A stretch of DNA of 64,000 nt from the NCBI RefSeq assembly GCF_008728855.1, contig NZ_CP042906.1, forward strand, positions 2,976,001-3,040,000, in the 5' to 3' direction. Position 1 is the stretch's first letter, and the number at the start of each line of letters is the position of its first letter. The notes beneath the pieces are model-generated. The model made no database searches and was not told where the DNA came from. It saw nothing but the letters and a program-made list of their open reading frames with translations. Both the position numbers and the translations under genes were made by a program. Below, one piece after another: positions 52,013 to 61,120 of this stretch. This DNA is from Hypericibacter terrae. Lineage in GTDB: Bacteria > Pseudomonadota > Alphaproteobacteria > Dongiales > Dongiaceae.

Positions 52013-52849
52013 TCACGATCCCAGATACCGGAAGGCCTTGCGATGGAGCCAGCGGATGAGCTGGTCGGTCACCAGGCCGATGATGCCGATGGCGAGGATG
52101 CCCGCGAAGACTTCCGGAGTCTTCACATAGCGCTTGGCCGACCAGATCACGAAACCGATACCGGAACTGGCGGCGACGATCTCGGCGATGATGAGATAGG
52201 TCCAGCACCAACCGAGCGTGATCCGCAGATTGTCCACCATGCTGGGCAGCATGGCCGGGAGCAGAATGTCGCGCATCAGTTCCCGATCATTCGCGCCGAG
52301 CGTCCGGCCGGTCTCGACATACTCCTTCGGCACCCGTCGCGCGTCATCGGCGATCAAAAGGACAAGCTGAAAGAAGGTGCCGAGCCAGAGCAACGTGATC
52401 TTCGACATCTCGCCGATCCCCAGCCAGATGAGAGTCAGCGGCACCAGAGCCGGCACCGGCAGATAGCGGATGAAATCGATCACAGGCTCGGTCACTGCGC
52501 CGACGATCCGGTAGGAGCTCATCAGGATACCGATTGGAATCGCCATCAGAGCCGAGACGATGAAGGCCACCCATACGCGAAAGATCGAGATGCCGATGTC
52601 CGCGGCGAAATTCTGGCCGGTGAAGAGTCGATAGATGGCTTGAAGAACGATGAGAGGCGACGGCAGGAACTGCGGCGCGATCCACCGCAGCTCCGCCACC
52701 GCCGTCCAGGCCAGCAGTATCGCCACAAAGCTGGCCACACCGATCGTCAACTCCACATCCGATCGAGCCTTGCCGCGAAAGCGGAACAAGGTGCGCCACT
52801 GGCTCTCGGTCGCCGAGCCGGATTTCGGCCTCCGCTTGGACTCGGTCAT
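52013..52849 (-). CDS. ABC transporter permease (NitT/TauT family)
   Basis: A 278-residue permease with six TM segments and the EAA loop around GRTLGANDRELMRDILLPAMLPSM. Typical SsuC/TauC size. Lies 63 bases after the binding-protein gene and 5 bases before the ATPase gene. Confidence 0.88.
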   Translation of the reverse strand: MTESKRRPKSGSATESQWRTLFRFRGKARSDVELTIGVASFVAILLAWTAVAELRWIAPQFLPSPLIVLQAIYRLFTGQNFAADIGISIFRVWVAFIVSALMAIPIGILMSSYRIVGAVTEPVIDFIRYLPVPALVPLTLIWLGIGEMSKITLLWLGTFFQLVLLIADDARRVPKEYVETGRTLGANDRELMRDILLPAMLPSMVDNLRITLGWCWTYLIIAEIVAASSGIGFVIWSAKRYVKTPEVFAGILAIGIIGLVTDQLIRWLHRKAFRYLGS

Positions 52850-52912
52850 CAGGTCGCGCCTCGAGCAAGACCGATCCCGGCACCCCCTTCGGATGCCGGG
52901 GTCGTGGCGGCC

Positions 52913-53932
52913 CTACTGTGCACGCGACTTCCAGACCTGGGTGATGATGCCGTTGTCGATCTGCTTGTCTGCCTCGAGTTTGATGTCGGCCGCGCCATTC
53001 TCGATGTTGAGCTGCATGATCTCGGTAAAGATGTCATGGAGCTTGCCCGGCTTGCCGTCCGTGCCCATCAACTCAACCGACTGATCCAAGCCGATATAGT
53101 TGATGTTGGCGATGGTTTCCTTGAACTCCTCCGGCGAGAGCTTGAATTGCGCCGCCATGATGGCAATCGCCTTCTCCGGCTCCTTGCCGATGTAGTCGAT
53201 GGCCCGGTAGATCGCGCGCAGGAACTTCACGTATTTCTCGGGCTGGCTCCTCAGATTGTCGGTCCGCGCGATGATCGTGTCGGTGATCAGATGCGGATAT
53301 TCGCGGGACGAGACGATGACATAGGCCCCCCGGTCCTTGTGGGCCTGGACCGCCTGCGTCAGGACCGGCTCGTAAGCTCCGACGGCGGAAACGCTGGGAT
53401 CGGCGAAGATGGCGCCAGCGTCCTGGGACGCGATATCGACGCGGTTGAGGGAGTCGAAGGTCAGGTTGCATTTGCTCTTCATCGCCATCTGCAGGATGAG
53501 CGTTGCCGGCAGATTGGGTTCGGTCGCGACTGTTTTGCCCTTGAGGTCGCAGACCGACTTGATCGAACCGTCGGCCACGACGCCGTCGCCGCCATTCGAT
53601 TCATCGATCGTGCCGATAATGATGCCCTGCATCTCGGGCGTCCGCGGGCGCCCCTGATATTCGCCGACGCTGCGCAGATAGCAGTCGATGTCGCCGCGCT
53701 CCATGGCGGCGTAGGCATTGCTGATATCGTCATCGATGATTTCGTTGACGGTGATGCCTTCCTCCTTGAAATAGCCGAGCTCGTTGGCCAGATGAACCGG
53801 CCCGAAGCCGACCCAGAACGGATAGGCGCAATCGAGATGATCGGGGCCGGCGGCCTGAGCCGGCTGGCTCGCGAACGCGCCGGTCATAGCGACGCCCGCC
53901 AGCAAAGTTAGTGCTATCAAGAGTCTGCGCAT
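52913..53932 (-). CDS. ABC transporter substrate-binding protein (NMT1/TauA-like)
   Basis: Periplasmic binding protein of 339 residues. Signal peptide MRRLLIALTLLAGVAMTG to AQA-AG. Mature sequence VHLANELGYFKEEGITVNEI is typical of the NMT1/TauA family. GAGGG precedes ATG 53932. In its context it probably binds a guanidino compound or creatinine; this is an inference from the neighbours. Confidence 0.87.
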   Translation of the reverse strand: MRRLLIALTLLAGVAMTGAFASQPAQAAGPDHLDCAYPFWVGFGPVHLANELGYFKEEGITVNEIIDDDISNAYAAMERGDIDCYLRSVGEYQGRPRTPEMQGIIIGTIDESNGGDGVVADGSIKSVCDLKGKTVATEPNLPATLILQMAMKSKCNLTFDSLNRVDIASQDAGAIFADPSVSAVGAYEPVLTQAVQAHKDRGAYVIVSSREYPHLITDTIIARTDNLRSQPEKYVKFLRAIYRAIDYIGKEPEKAIAIMAAQFKLSPEEFKETIANINYIGLDQSVELMGTDGKPGKLHDIFTEIMQLNIENGAADIKLEADKQIDNGIITQVWKSRAQ

Positions 53933-54025
53933 AGTTTCCCTCCCTGAATGTCCTTGTTGGACCTGGGCCTTGCGCCGGTTGCGTCCGATGCCGCCCTTGG
54001 AATGCTAATATGAAATGCCGATCCG

Positions 54026-54838
54026 TCAGCGGCTCTTGCCGCCGGCCTTCGCCTTCCTCTTGCCGCCGCCGAACTCCTTGCGGACAGCGGCCGCGATGTC
54101 CCGGCGATATTGCTGGGCCATGAGAACCCCCTTCTCCCGCGTGGCCGCTTTGGCCGATACCAGTGCGCCCGAGCTCGGCACCCAATGGGCATGCGCGGGA
54201 TACATGTCGTAGGGCGGAAATTCGGCGCCCGGATTGTCGGGGATCTTGTCGATGCGCACCATCTCCGGGTGGTAATGCAGCATCAGCGAGGTTTCCATCA
54301 CGGCCGCATGCTCCAACGCCACCCCGGGGAAGCCGTCCGGGAAGACCTTGGCCAGCGTTTCCGATGTGCAGAAATCCCAATATTCGAGCCGCATGATCCG
54401 TACGCCCTGGTCGCCCACCTCGCGCATCGCCTGATCGATGCCCTCGCTGACGAACCACTGGTTCTCGTAATGCCCGACGATGAAGCAGAGCTTGCGGGCG
54501 CCATGGCGGACCAGCTCGCGAATGACATCGCGAACGATCGAGATGACCGTGGCGCCATCGAGGTTGATGGTGCCGGGGAAATGCGGGCCGCCGCCAGATT
54601 TGGTATAGGAGCGATAGCCCATGGTCAGGGTTGGGCCAACAATTCCGCCAACCTCCTCCGCGACCTCGCGTGCAATATCGGTCGGCAGCATCGCATCGAC
54701 GGACAGCGGCAGATGCGGACCATGCTGCTCCATGGCGCCGCAAGGCACGAACACGACGGGATTGGTCTTCATCTTCTGGCCGAATTCGGGCCAGGCCATC
54801 TCGCTCATCAGCACGGTCTCAGTCCGGGCTTTGGCCAT
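54026..54838 (-). CDS. Creatininase (creatinine amidohydrolase)
   Basis: Metal-dependent amidohydrolase of 270 residues that opens creatinine to creatine. Candidate metal ligands are E37, H39 and D48 (AMEQHGPHLPLSVDA), H123 and E125 (GHYENQ). All are shifted by three from the ligands I recall for Pseudomonas creatininase (E34, H36, D45, H120, E122). Further agreement along the chain, such as SGGGPHFPGT, ENQWFVSEGIDQA, YWDF and FPPYDMYP, makes this closer to true creatininases than to MftE or ArfB branches. GGAGGGG stands upstream of ATG 54838. Second gene of the operon. Confidence 0.85.
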   Translation of the reverse strand: MAKARTETVLMSEMAWPEFGQKMKTNPVVFVPCGAMEQHGPHLPLSVDAMLPTDIAREVAEEVGGIVGPTLTMGYRSYTKSGGGPHFPGTINLDGATVISIVRDVIRELVRHGARKLCFIVGHYENQWFVSEGIDQAMREVGDQGVRIMRLEYWDFCTSETLAKVFPDGFPGVALEHAAVMETSLMLHYHPEMVRIDKIPDNPGAEFPPYDMYPAHAHWVPSSGALVSAKAATREKGVLMAQQYRRDIAAAVRKEFGGGKRKAKAGGKSR

Positions 54839-54863
54839 GTCGTCCCCTCCGCGCCTTCCGGCG

Positions 54864-55841
54864 CTATTTCTTCTTACCCTTGCGTCGGCGCGCGACACCA
54901 TCGGCAAGAAGGCACAGAATCTCGAACATGATGGTGGCGCCGACCAGCGCAGTGTTGCCCGAAGGATCGAAGGGCGGTGACACCTCGACCACGTCGCCGC
55001 CGACGAGATCGAGGCCCTGAAGCCCGCGCAGCACATGTTGCGCCTCCAGCGTGGTCATACCGCCGATCTCGGGCGTGCCCGTGCCGGGCGCATAGACAGG
55101 GTCGAGCCCGTCGACATCGAAGCTGATATAGGTCGGCCCTCGCCCCGCCACGCGACGCGCTTCCTTGATCACCTTCTCGACACCGAGCTTGGTGAATTCC
55201 TCCATATAGATGACGCGCATCCCCGAGTTCTCGGCGAATGCCATGTCGTCTGCGCTGTAGATCGAGCCACGGATGCCGATCTGCACCACGCGCTTGGGGT
55301 CCAGCAGTCCCTCCTCCACCGCGCGCCGGAAGGGCGTGCCGTGGGTGTACATATTGTCGCCGAAATAGCGATCGTTGGTGTCGGAGTGGGCGTCGAAATG
55401 AATCATGCCGATCGCGCGCTTGGCAGCGATGGCGCGGAAGATCGGCAGCGTGATCAGATGATCGCCTCCGGCCGAAAGCGGAATGCAGCCGCCGGCATGG
55501 ACTTTGGCGAAGAACTTCTCGATCCGCGCCAGGCTGTCCATCAGATCGATCGGATTGACCGGCGCATCCCCGAGATCGGCCACGCGGGCAAGCTCGTAGG
55601 GCGCGATCCGGCTCACATGGTGAACCTTGCGCATGAAGCTCGACATGTTGCGGATCTCCCGGGGCCCATGTCGGGCGCCGGCGCGGTTGGTGGTGCCGCC
55701 ATCCCAGGGCACGCCGATGAGCGCGATATCGAGCTGGCTCGGGTCCCGAAGATGCGGCAGCCGCATGAATGTCGGGATCGAGCCGAAACGCGGCGTGACT
55801 GCCGCATCCACCGGCTGTGGATTCGCCTGATGTTTGGCCAT
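54864..55841 (-). CDS. Arginase/agmatinase family ureohydrolase
   Basis: Binuclear metal hydrolase of 325 residues that releases urea from a guanidino group. Ligands are H128 (GGDHLI), D150, H152 and D154 (HFDAHSD), D242 and D244 (SFDVDGLD). VPWDGGTTNRAGARHGP is the agmatinase/guanidinobutyrase-type loop. Next to creatininase the substrate may be creatine (giving sarcosine and urea) or another guanidino acid; agmatine also possible. First gene of the operon, divergent from LysR. Confidence 0.83.
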   Translation of the reverse strand: MAKHQANPQPVDAAVTPRFGSIPTFMRLPHLRDPSQLDIALIGVPWDGGTTNRAGARHGPREIRNMSSFMRKVHHVSRIAPYELARVADLGDAPVNPIDLMDSLARIEKFFAKVHAGGCIPLSAGGDHLITLPIFRAIAAKRAIGMIHFDAHSDTNDRYFGDNMYTHGTPFRRAVEEGLLDPKRVVQIGIRGSIYSADDMAFAENSGMRVIYMEEFTKLGVEKVIKEARRVAGRGPTYISFDVDGLDPVYAPGTGTPEIGGMTTLEAQHVLRGLQGLDLVGGDVVEVSPPFDPSGNTALVGATIMFEILCLLADGVARRRKGKKK

Positions 55842-55863
55842 CGTCCCTCTCCCCGACGCGATC

Positions 55864-55873
55864 TTTTAGGAAT
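55864..55873. promoter_or_regulatory. Left outer arm of nested palindrome
   Basis: TTTTAGGAAT. Its exact complement ATTCCTAAAA lies at 55953-55962. The pair is centred almost on the axis of the inner palindrome at 55900-55922. Confidence 0.5.
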
Positions 55874-55899
55874 GGCGGTTCTGGTGCCGCCTCGCGAAG

Positions 55900-55922
55900 A
55901 CTATTGTCCGCCGGACGATAGT
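55900..55922. promoter_or_regulatory. LysR operator candidate, inner palindrome
   Basis: ACTATTGTCCG-C-CGGACGATAGT: 11-bp arms with one mismatch and a single central base. It lies between the operon start (55841) and the lysR start (55978), a typical place for an LTTR dimer pair. Confidence 0.65.
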
Positions 55923-55952
55923 TGCTTTAAATCAGAAAAAACGAACCGTCAT

Positions 55953-55962
55953 ATTCCTAAAA
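55953..55962. promoter_or_regulatory. Right outer arm of nested palindrome
   Basis: ATTCCTAAAA, the complement of 55864-55873. It lies 15 bases before the lysR start. Confidence 0.5.
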
Positions 55963-55977
55963 CCAGATGTAGCGCGA

Positions 55978-56916
55978 ATGCGCCTTCAACTTGCCGACAT
56001 CGACCTCAAGCTCCTCAGGGTGTTCTGCACCATCGTCGAGGCGGGCGGATTCACGCCCGCCCAGACGCGGCTCAATCTGAGCCAATCCCGGATCAGCTCC
56101 CTCGTCACCGATCTGGAGGCCCGGCTGGGCATGCGGGTCTGCCAGCGGGGTCGCGTCGGATTCCGCCTGACCGACAAAGGGCAGATCGTCTATGAAGCGG
56201 CCCAGCGGCTGTTTGCGCGCCTCTCCGATTTCAGCGCCGAGGTCGGAACCTTGCGGGGCGCGATGTGGGGCGAACTCCATATCGGCGTCGTCGATAGCAC
56301 GAGCACCAATCCGGACTGCCGGCTGGTCGAGGCGATCCGCGTCTTCAAAGCCCAGGCATCGGACGTGACACTGCGGTTGCAAATCGCCGGGCCCCACGAT
56401 CTGGAGCGGGCCGTGCTGGACGGCAGGCTGCAGGCGGCTATCGGCGCCTTTCACCATCACGTCGCCGGCCTCACCTACGCACCGTTGTTCCTGGAGCGCC
56501 AAACCCTCTATTGCGGGCGGGGTCATCCGCTATTCGAACGCCCCGAACGCGCTTTGACCGTGGCCGAGATTGAAACGGCAGCCTTCGCCGACCGCGGCTA
56601 TATGGAAGGCGCGAGACGTCGCCTCCCCTTCACGCCCAAGGCTGCGACGACGACCGATTATATGGAAGCGCTCGCGATGCTGGTGCTGTCGGGCCATTAT
56701 GTCGCCTATCTTCCGGCGCATTATGCGGCGGGTTGGGTGGCGCAGGGCCAGATGCGGCCACTGATGGCGACCAAGCTGTCCTTCAATTCCGCCTTCGAGG
56801 TGGTGAAGCGAAGGGGCGCCATGGCGACCGCGGTGCTGTCCGCCTTCCTCGAGGCGTTGAGCACAGCGCACCCTCCTGCAGCGCGAGCAGCCCGGCGCAG
56901 CGGGGTTGAAGCCTGA
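55978..56916 (+). CDS. LysR-family regulator of the creatininase operon
   Basis: A 312-residue LTTR. DNA-binding part LKLLRVFCTIVEAGGFTPAQ, LNLSQSRISSLVTDLEARLG. The effector domain is typical, with LHIGVVDSTSTNPD. It is divergent from the ureohydrolase gene and shares the palindromic gap, so it probably controls the operon and itself. Convergent, 3 bases, with the uspA gene. Confidence 0.87.
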   Translation: MRLQLADIDLKLLRVFCTIVEAGGFTPAQTRLNLSQSRISSLVTDLEARLGMRVCQRGRVGFRLTDKGQIVYEAAQRLFARLSDFSAEVGTLRGAMWGELHIGVVDSTSTNPDCRLVEAIRVFKAQASDVTLRLQIAGPHDLERAVLDGRLQAAIGAFHHHVAGLTYAPLFLERQTLYCGRGHPLFERPERALTVAEIETAAFADRGYMEGARRRLPFTPKAATTTDYMEALAMLVLSGHYVAYLPAHYAAGWVAQGQMRPLMATKLSFNSAFEVVKRRGAMATAVLSAFLEALSTAHPPAARAARRSGVEA

Positions 56917-56919
56917 AGG

Positions 56920-57777
56920 TCAAAGCGACCCGCGCATCACCAGCACCGGGAAGTTCGAGCCGGCGGCAAACTCCGCCAACTCCGGCGGCAGTTGCCCGGC
57001 GAGGTCGCAGCCCAGCACCAACAGCTGCGGCTGTTCGCGCTGCAGCGCCCGCTTCAAGGCCTGACCATCGGGGCCGATGGCGGGGCGGATCAGAATATGT
57101 TTCGGATCGGTGCCGATGCCTTCCTCGAGAAGGCGCCGGCGCGTCTCGTACTCGGCCTTGTCCTTGGCCGGGACGATGACCAGCAAGGGCCGCTTCTCCT
57201 CGCGCGCGGTGCGCTGCGCCAGATCGAGCGCGGCGTCGCCGCAGGGCGAACTTGTGAAGACGACGGCGATCGGCGCCTGGGCCCGCGCTTGGGTGGGCAT
57301 TGCCATCAGCACCGAGCAGCCGAGGCGCTTGGCCATCTCGGTCGAGGAGCGCCCGAGGGCCTGACCCTCGATCATCCGCTGGCGACGGCCGATCGCGAGG
57401 AGATCGACCGTACCGGCGGCTGCTTCGATGGCACCCTCGATGCGCCCGCGAACAACCCGGAAGGACCATCGCAGCCGCAGCGCCTCGGCCTTCATCCGGA
57501 GGGCATTGCGCGCCATGCCCGCCTGGTTGCGGAGATCCTGCTCGAGCTTGGCCGCGTCCAGGCTCTGGACCGTGCTGGTCAGGCGGCAGACCTCGCGGGC
57601 GAAGGGCTGGCGGGCCAGATTGATCAGATCCTCGTCCTCGATGAACAGGCCCTCGAGCTCGGCATGTAGGCGCGCGGCGAGGGTTACCGCATGCTCCAGC
57701 GCCGCCATGCTCTCGGGCGAGGCGTCGAGCGCCACCAGGATGCGCCGTACGGCGGCGATTTCGCGTTCCGCGGTCAT
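56920..57777 (-). CDS. Tandem universal stress protein (UspA)
   Basis: A 285-residue protein with two Usp modules. First half: RILVALDASPESMAALEHAV, then LLAIGRRQRM, with SVLMAMP; second half begins IAVVFTSSPCGDAALDLA and ends FPVLVMRGS. The ATP-loop G-x2-G-x9-G-S/T is not complete in either half. It overlaps the Lon-like gene by 4 bases, so these two are co-expressed. Confidence 0.85.
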   Translation of the reverse strand: MTAEREIAAVRRILVALDASPESMAALEHAVTLAARLHAELEGLFIEDEDLINLARQPFAREVCRLTSTVQSLDAAKLEQDLRNQAGMARNALRMKAEALRLRWSFRVVRGRIEGAIEAAAGTVDLLAIGRRQRMIEGQALGRSSTEMAKRLGCSVLMAMPTQARAQAPIAVVFTSSPCGDAALDLAQRTAREEKRPLLVIVPAKDKAEYETRRRLLEEGIGTDPKHILIRPAIGPDGQALKRALQREQPQLLVLGCDLAGQLPPELAEFAAGSNFPVLVMRGSL

Positions 57778-60215
57778 GTCCTGCCTCCTTGTCCGGTCTC
57801 GGCTCCGTTGTCGCCGCCGGCCCCGAAGCGGCGGCGCTGCTGGGCCAGCGCGATCAGCCGATCCTCGACCCGCCGGTTGACGCTGCCCTTGGGAAACTTT
57901 CCGTCATCCTCGCGCGCACCCGCCGGGAAACCGGTCAGCAGCTCGATACCCTGATCGATCGTCTCGATCGGATAGATCCGGAACTGGCCGTTGCGCGCGG
58001 CCTCGACGATGTCCCGCCGCAGCATCAGATGGCGGACATTCGTCGACGGGATCAGCACACCCTGCTTGCCGGTCAGCCCGTGATGGCGGCAGACATCGAA
58101 ATAACCTTCGATCTTCTGATTGACGCCGCCGATGGCCTGCACCTGGCCGAACTGGTTGACCGAGCCGGTGACGGCGAAGGACTGGTCGATCGGCAGCTCG
58201 GAGAGCGCCGACAGCAGCGCATAAAGCTCGGCCGAGGAGGCGCTGTCGCCGTCGACCCCACCATAGGACTGCTCGAACACCAGGGTCGCCGACAAGGAGA
58301 GCGGCTGGTCGCTGGCATAGCGCGCGGCGAGGAAGGCCGAGAGGATCAGCACGCCCTTCGAATGGGTCGGACCTCCCAGCTCGACCCGGCGCTCCACGTC
58401 GATCACCTCGCCCCGTCCGAGCCGGACCCGCGCCGTGATACGGCTCGGCTTGCCGAAGGAGAAGTTCGGCAGCGACAGGACCGAAAGCCCGTTGATCTGC
58501 CCGACCTTGCTCCCGGCCGTATCGATCAGCACGATGCCGCTATCGATGATCTCCAGCGACTTCTCGCGCACCCGGCCCGAGCGATAGATCTGCTGGTCGA
58601 TCGCCTTCTCGATGTCGTCGGCGCCGATCACCTCGCGCTTGGCCTTGCCCGCCCAATAATCGCCCTCGCGCATCACGTCGGCCACGTCGCCGAACCGCGT
58701 GGTGAGCTTCTGATTGTCGTCGGCGATCCGGCCCGCCTGCTCGATCAGCCGCGCGACCGCGGCTCGATCGAGCGTCTTCAGCCCTTCCCGCCGGCCGATC
58801 GTGGCGATGAGCTGCGCATAGGCCAGAACCGCCTCGCCCTCGCGCGGCATGTCGTCGTCGAAGTCCGCGGCGACCTTGAACAGGTCGTTGAACTCCGGAT
58901 CCTGCGCGGCCAGCAGATAATAGATATCGCGCGTGCCGACGATCACGATCTTGACGTCGAGGAAGACGGGCTCGGGCTCGACCGTGACGGTGGAGACGAG
59001 GCTCAAGGCCTGGCCCGGCGATTCGATCGTGATCTGGCGTGCGCGCAGCGCGCGCTTCAAGGCTTCGTAGGCATAGGGCTGCACCAGCAGCTTCTGCGCG
59101 TCGAGCATCAGATAGCCGCCATTGGCGCGATGGAGCGCGCCCGCCTTGATCAGCGTGAAGTCCGTGATCAAGGCGCCCAGCTCGGCCAGGTTCTCGACCC
59201 GTCCGACCAGGTTGGGCATGGTCGGGTTGTCCTCGTAGATGACGGGGGCACCGACCTGGTGGGTGTGATCGACCAGGAGATTGACCCGGTAGCGGCGGAA
59301 GCGGTCGCGCACCGCCGGCGACAGCCGCGGCGTTCCCGGCATGCCCTGGCTCTCGCCCTCGGTCGGCAGGAAGGCATCGGCATTGTCCACGATGTCCTTC
59401 TCGACCGCATCCAGAAAGGCCAGCACGTCGGGCAGATCGCGGAAATGATCCTTCACCACGGCGATGCCGCTGGCGACGGCAGCGCTCGTCACCTGACGAT
59501 CGAGCTCGCGCGCCTGGTCGCGACGCTCGCGTTCCCAGGTCGGAAATTTCCGCAGCGCTTCCTCGAGCTCATCCTGCAGCGCCTTGAGGTCGGCCTCGAT
59601 TCGCTTGCGCTCGGCTTCGGGAAGTTTCTGGAAATCCTCGGGGCTGAGCGCCGCCCCGTCGCGAACCGGCGCGAAGGCGAAGCCCATGGGCGTGCGCAGG
59701 AGCGCGATGCCCTTCGGCTGGGCGTCGGCCTGCAGCCGCTCGAAGACTTCAGCCTGGCGACTCTTGGTGGTCTCGTCGATCAATTGCCGGCGGTTGCGAT
59801 ACTCCTCGCCTTCCAGGATGGCCGGTATGGCGACACGCAGATCCTCGATCAGGCCGCGCATCTCGCTTTGCAGCTTGCTGCCCCGGCCGGCCGGCAGCTT
59901 CAGCGCGATGGGCCGGTGCGAGACCTCGAAATTGTTGACATAGCAGAGGTCGGGCGGCACCTCGCCGGCGCGGGCGCGCTGCTGAAGGAAGCCGAAGGCG
60001 ATGGTGTGCTTGCCGGTTCCCCCGGGGCCCAGCGCATAGAGGTTGTAGCCCTGGCGGCGGATCCCGATGCCGAATTCCAGTGCGTCGAGCGCCCGCTCCT
60101 GCCCGACGATGCGATGAAGGTCCTTGAGGTCGGCCGTCGTCTGGAACGGAAGTTCGGCGGGTTCACAACGGCGATAGAGCGCCTCGGGGTTGAGCGGAGC
60201 GACAGATGCGGCCAC
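57774..60215 (-). CDS. Lon-like ATP-dependent protease (AAA_32 / LonB-type)
   Basis: An 813-residue AAA+ serine protease. Walker A GPGGTGKHT near residue 80, VLAYAQLIATIGRREGL helix of the AAA lid, and the C-terminal Lon protease with Ser in VDGDSASSAELYALL and Lys in GGVNQKIEGYF. The N-terminal part (AAA_32) differs from LonA. Forms of this type occur next to Usp proteins and in FNR-linked stress islands. A terminator-like hairpin lies upstream. Confidence 0.87.
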   Translation of the reverse strand: MAASVAPLNPEALYRRCEPAELPFQTTADLKDLHRIVGQERALDALEFGIGIRRQGYNLYALGPGGTGKHTIAFGFLQQRARAGEVPPDLCYVNNFEVSHRPIALKLPAGRGSKLQSEMRGLIEDLRVAIPAILEGEEYRNRRQLIDETTKSRQAEVFERLQADAQPKGIALLRTPMGFAFAPVRDGAALSPEDFQKLPEAERKRIEADLKALQDELEEALRKFPTWERERRDQARELDRQVTSAAVASGIAVVKDHFRDLPDVLAFLDAVEKDIVDNADAFLPTEGESQGMPGTPRLSPAVRDRFRRYRVNLLVDHTHQVGAPVIYEDNPTMPNLVGRVENLAELGALITDFTLIKAGALHRANGGYLMLDAQKLLVQPYAYEALKRALRARQITIESPGQALSLVSTVTVEPEPVFLDVKIVIVGTRDIYYLLAAQDPEFNDLFKVAADFDDDMPREGEAVLAYAQLIATIGRREGLKTLDRAAVARLIEQAGRIADDNQKLTTRFGDVADVMREGDYWAGKAKREVIGADDIEKAIDQQIYRSGRVREKSLEIIDSGIVLIDTAGSKVGQINGLSVLSLPNFSFGKPSRITARVRLGRGEVIDVERRVELGGPTHSKGVLILSAFLAARYASDQPLSLSATLVFEQSYGGVDGDSASSAELYALLSALSELPIDQSFAVTGSVNQFGQVQAIGGVNQKIEGYFDVCRHHGLTGKQGVLIPSTNVRHLMLRRDIVEAARNGQFRIYPIETIDQGIELLTGFPAGAREDDGKFPKGSVNRRVEDRLIALAQQRRRFGAGGDNGAETGQGGRT

Positions 60216-60252
60216 GAATCCTCACTTTTCTGCGACGCATGATCATGACGAA

Positions 60253-60276
60253 ACCTGCTCCGTTTCCGGAGCAGGT
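60253..60276 (-). terminator. Hairpin between cytochrome b561 and lon
   Basis: On the minus strand ACCTGCTCCG-gaaa-CGGAGCAGGT followed by TTTCG. A perfect 10-bp stem with a GNRA tetraloop. It probably ends the cytochrome b561 transcript. Confidence 0.65.
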
Positions 60277-60334
60277 CCGACTATATCATGGGCTCAGGAG
60301 GACTGCCGACCCTCTGGCCGACAGGGCTTTTATG

Positions 60335-61120
60335 TCATTCCGGAATCTCGGAGTCGGGATTTTGCGTCTGCTCGTCGGCCATATCGGAGGAAGCGGCCTC
60401 GCCGGTCTGGCTCAGAGGCTGGGTCGGCCGGGTCGACAGGACCGTCGCGTCGAATTGGCCAAACAGCCCCACGGCGGTCACCAGCACCAGGACGGCCATG
60501 ATCGCCAACCGAGCGCGCCCGGCGAAGGGACGATCCACCGCGGTCGACTCCCGCGCGAGCCTCTTGCGTCCCGTGACCATCGCCCGCACGAGATTCTCGC
60601 GTGCAAAGAGCCAATGGGCGAAGACAGCGGCAACGTGAATCCCCGCCAGGATCATGATGAGCGAGCCCAGCGTCTCATGGATGTCGCCCATGGCCCGGCT
60701 GCCGCTCCCCATGGCCGCGATCAGCGGCGCGCCCGCCTGATAGCCTCGCGCGGCCGCGCTCGACAAACCGGTGCCGACGATCGCCAGCAGGAGAAGAAAC
60801 ATCGCCAGGACCATCAAGCCGCCGAGCGGGTTGTGTCCGACGAAGTGGGTGGGCCTGAGGCGCACGACGTCCTTCAGGTAAGTCAGAGTCGAGCGCCAGG
60901 AATAGACGAAGTCCGCGAAGCGCGAATAGGGACTGCCGATGAAGCCCCACAAAATGCGGAACAACAGCAGCAGGAGAATCAGATGCCCGGCGCCGACATG
61001 GAGGACGAAGGCCGTCCCGCGTTCGCCGCCGGTGATATAGGCGACCAGGACTGAGGCCGCCAGCAACCAATGAAAGATGCGCGTCGGGAGATCCCAGACG
61101 CGGACGGAAGCATTCGACAT
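60335..61120 (-). CDS. Cytochrome b561-type membrane protein
   Basis: A 261-residue protein of the Ni/Fe-hydrogenase cytochrome b / b561 family. Four TM helices: LLAASVLVAYITGGERG, HVGAGHLILLLLLFRILWG, LGGLMVLAMFLLLLAIVG, and ETLGSLIMILAGIHVAAVFAHW. The heme ligands are expected among H in RIFHWLL, LHVGAGH, IHET and GIHVAAVFAHW. GGAGAAG precedes ATG 61120. A C-terminal tail (residues 225-261) is soluble. It is probably an electron-transfer partner in the low-oxygen group. Confidence 0.85.
   Translation of the reverse strand: MSNASVRVWDLPTRIFHWLLAASVLVAYITGGERGTAFVLHVGAGHLILLLLLFRILWGFIGSPYSRFADFVYSWRSTLTYLKDVVRLRPTHFVGHNPLGGLMVLAMFLLLLAIVGTGLSSAAARGYQAGAPLIAAMGSGSRAMGDIHETLGSLIMILAGIHVAAVFAHWLFARENLVRAMVTGRKRLARESTAVDRPFAGRARLAIMAVLVLVTAVGLFGQFDATVLSTRPTQPLSQTGEAASSDMADEQTQNPDSEIPE

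Noticed and set aside
54026-54838. MftE (mycofactocin) creatininase-like protein
   Set aside because: The GHYENQ and YWDF segments and all five metal ligands follow true creatininases, and no other mycofactocin gene is present.
57789-60242. Open frame of 817 codons antisense to the Lon-like gene
   Set aside because: Shadow of the real gene on the minus strand; translation is rich in Arg, Asp and Gly with no recognisable domain.
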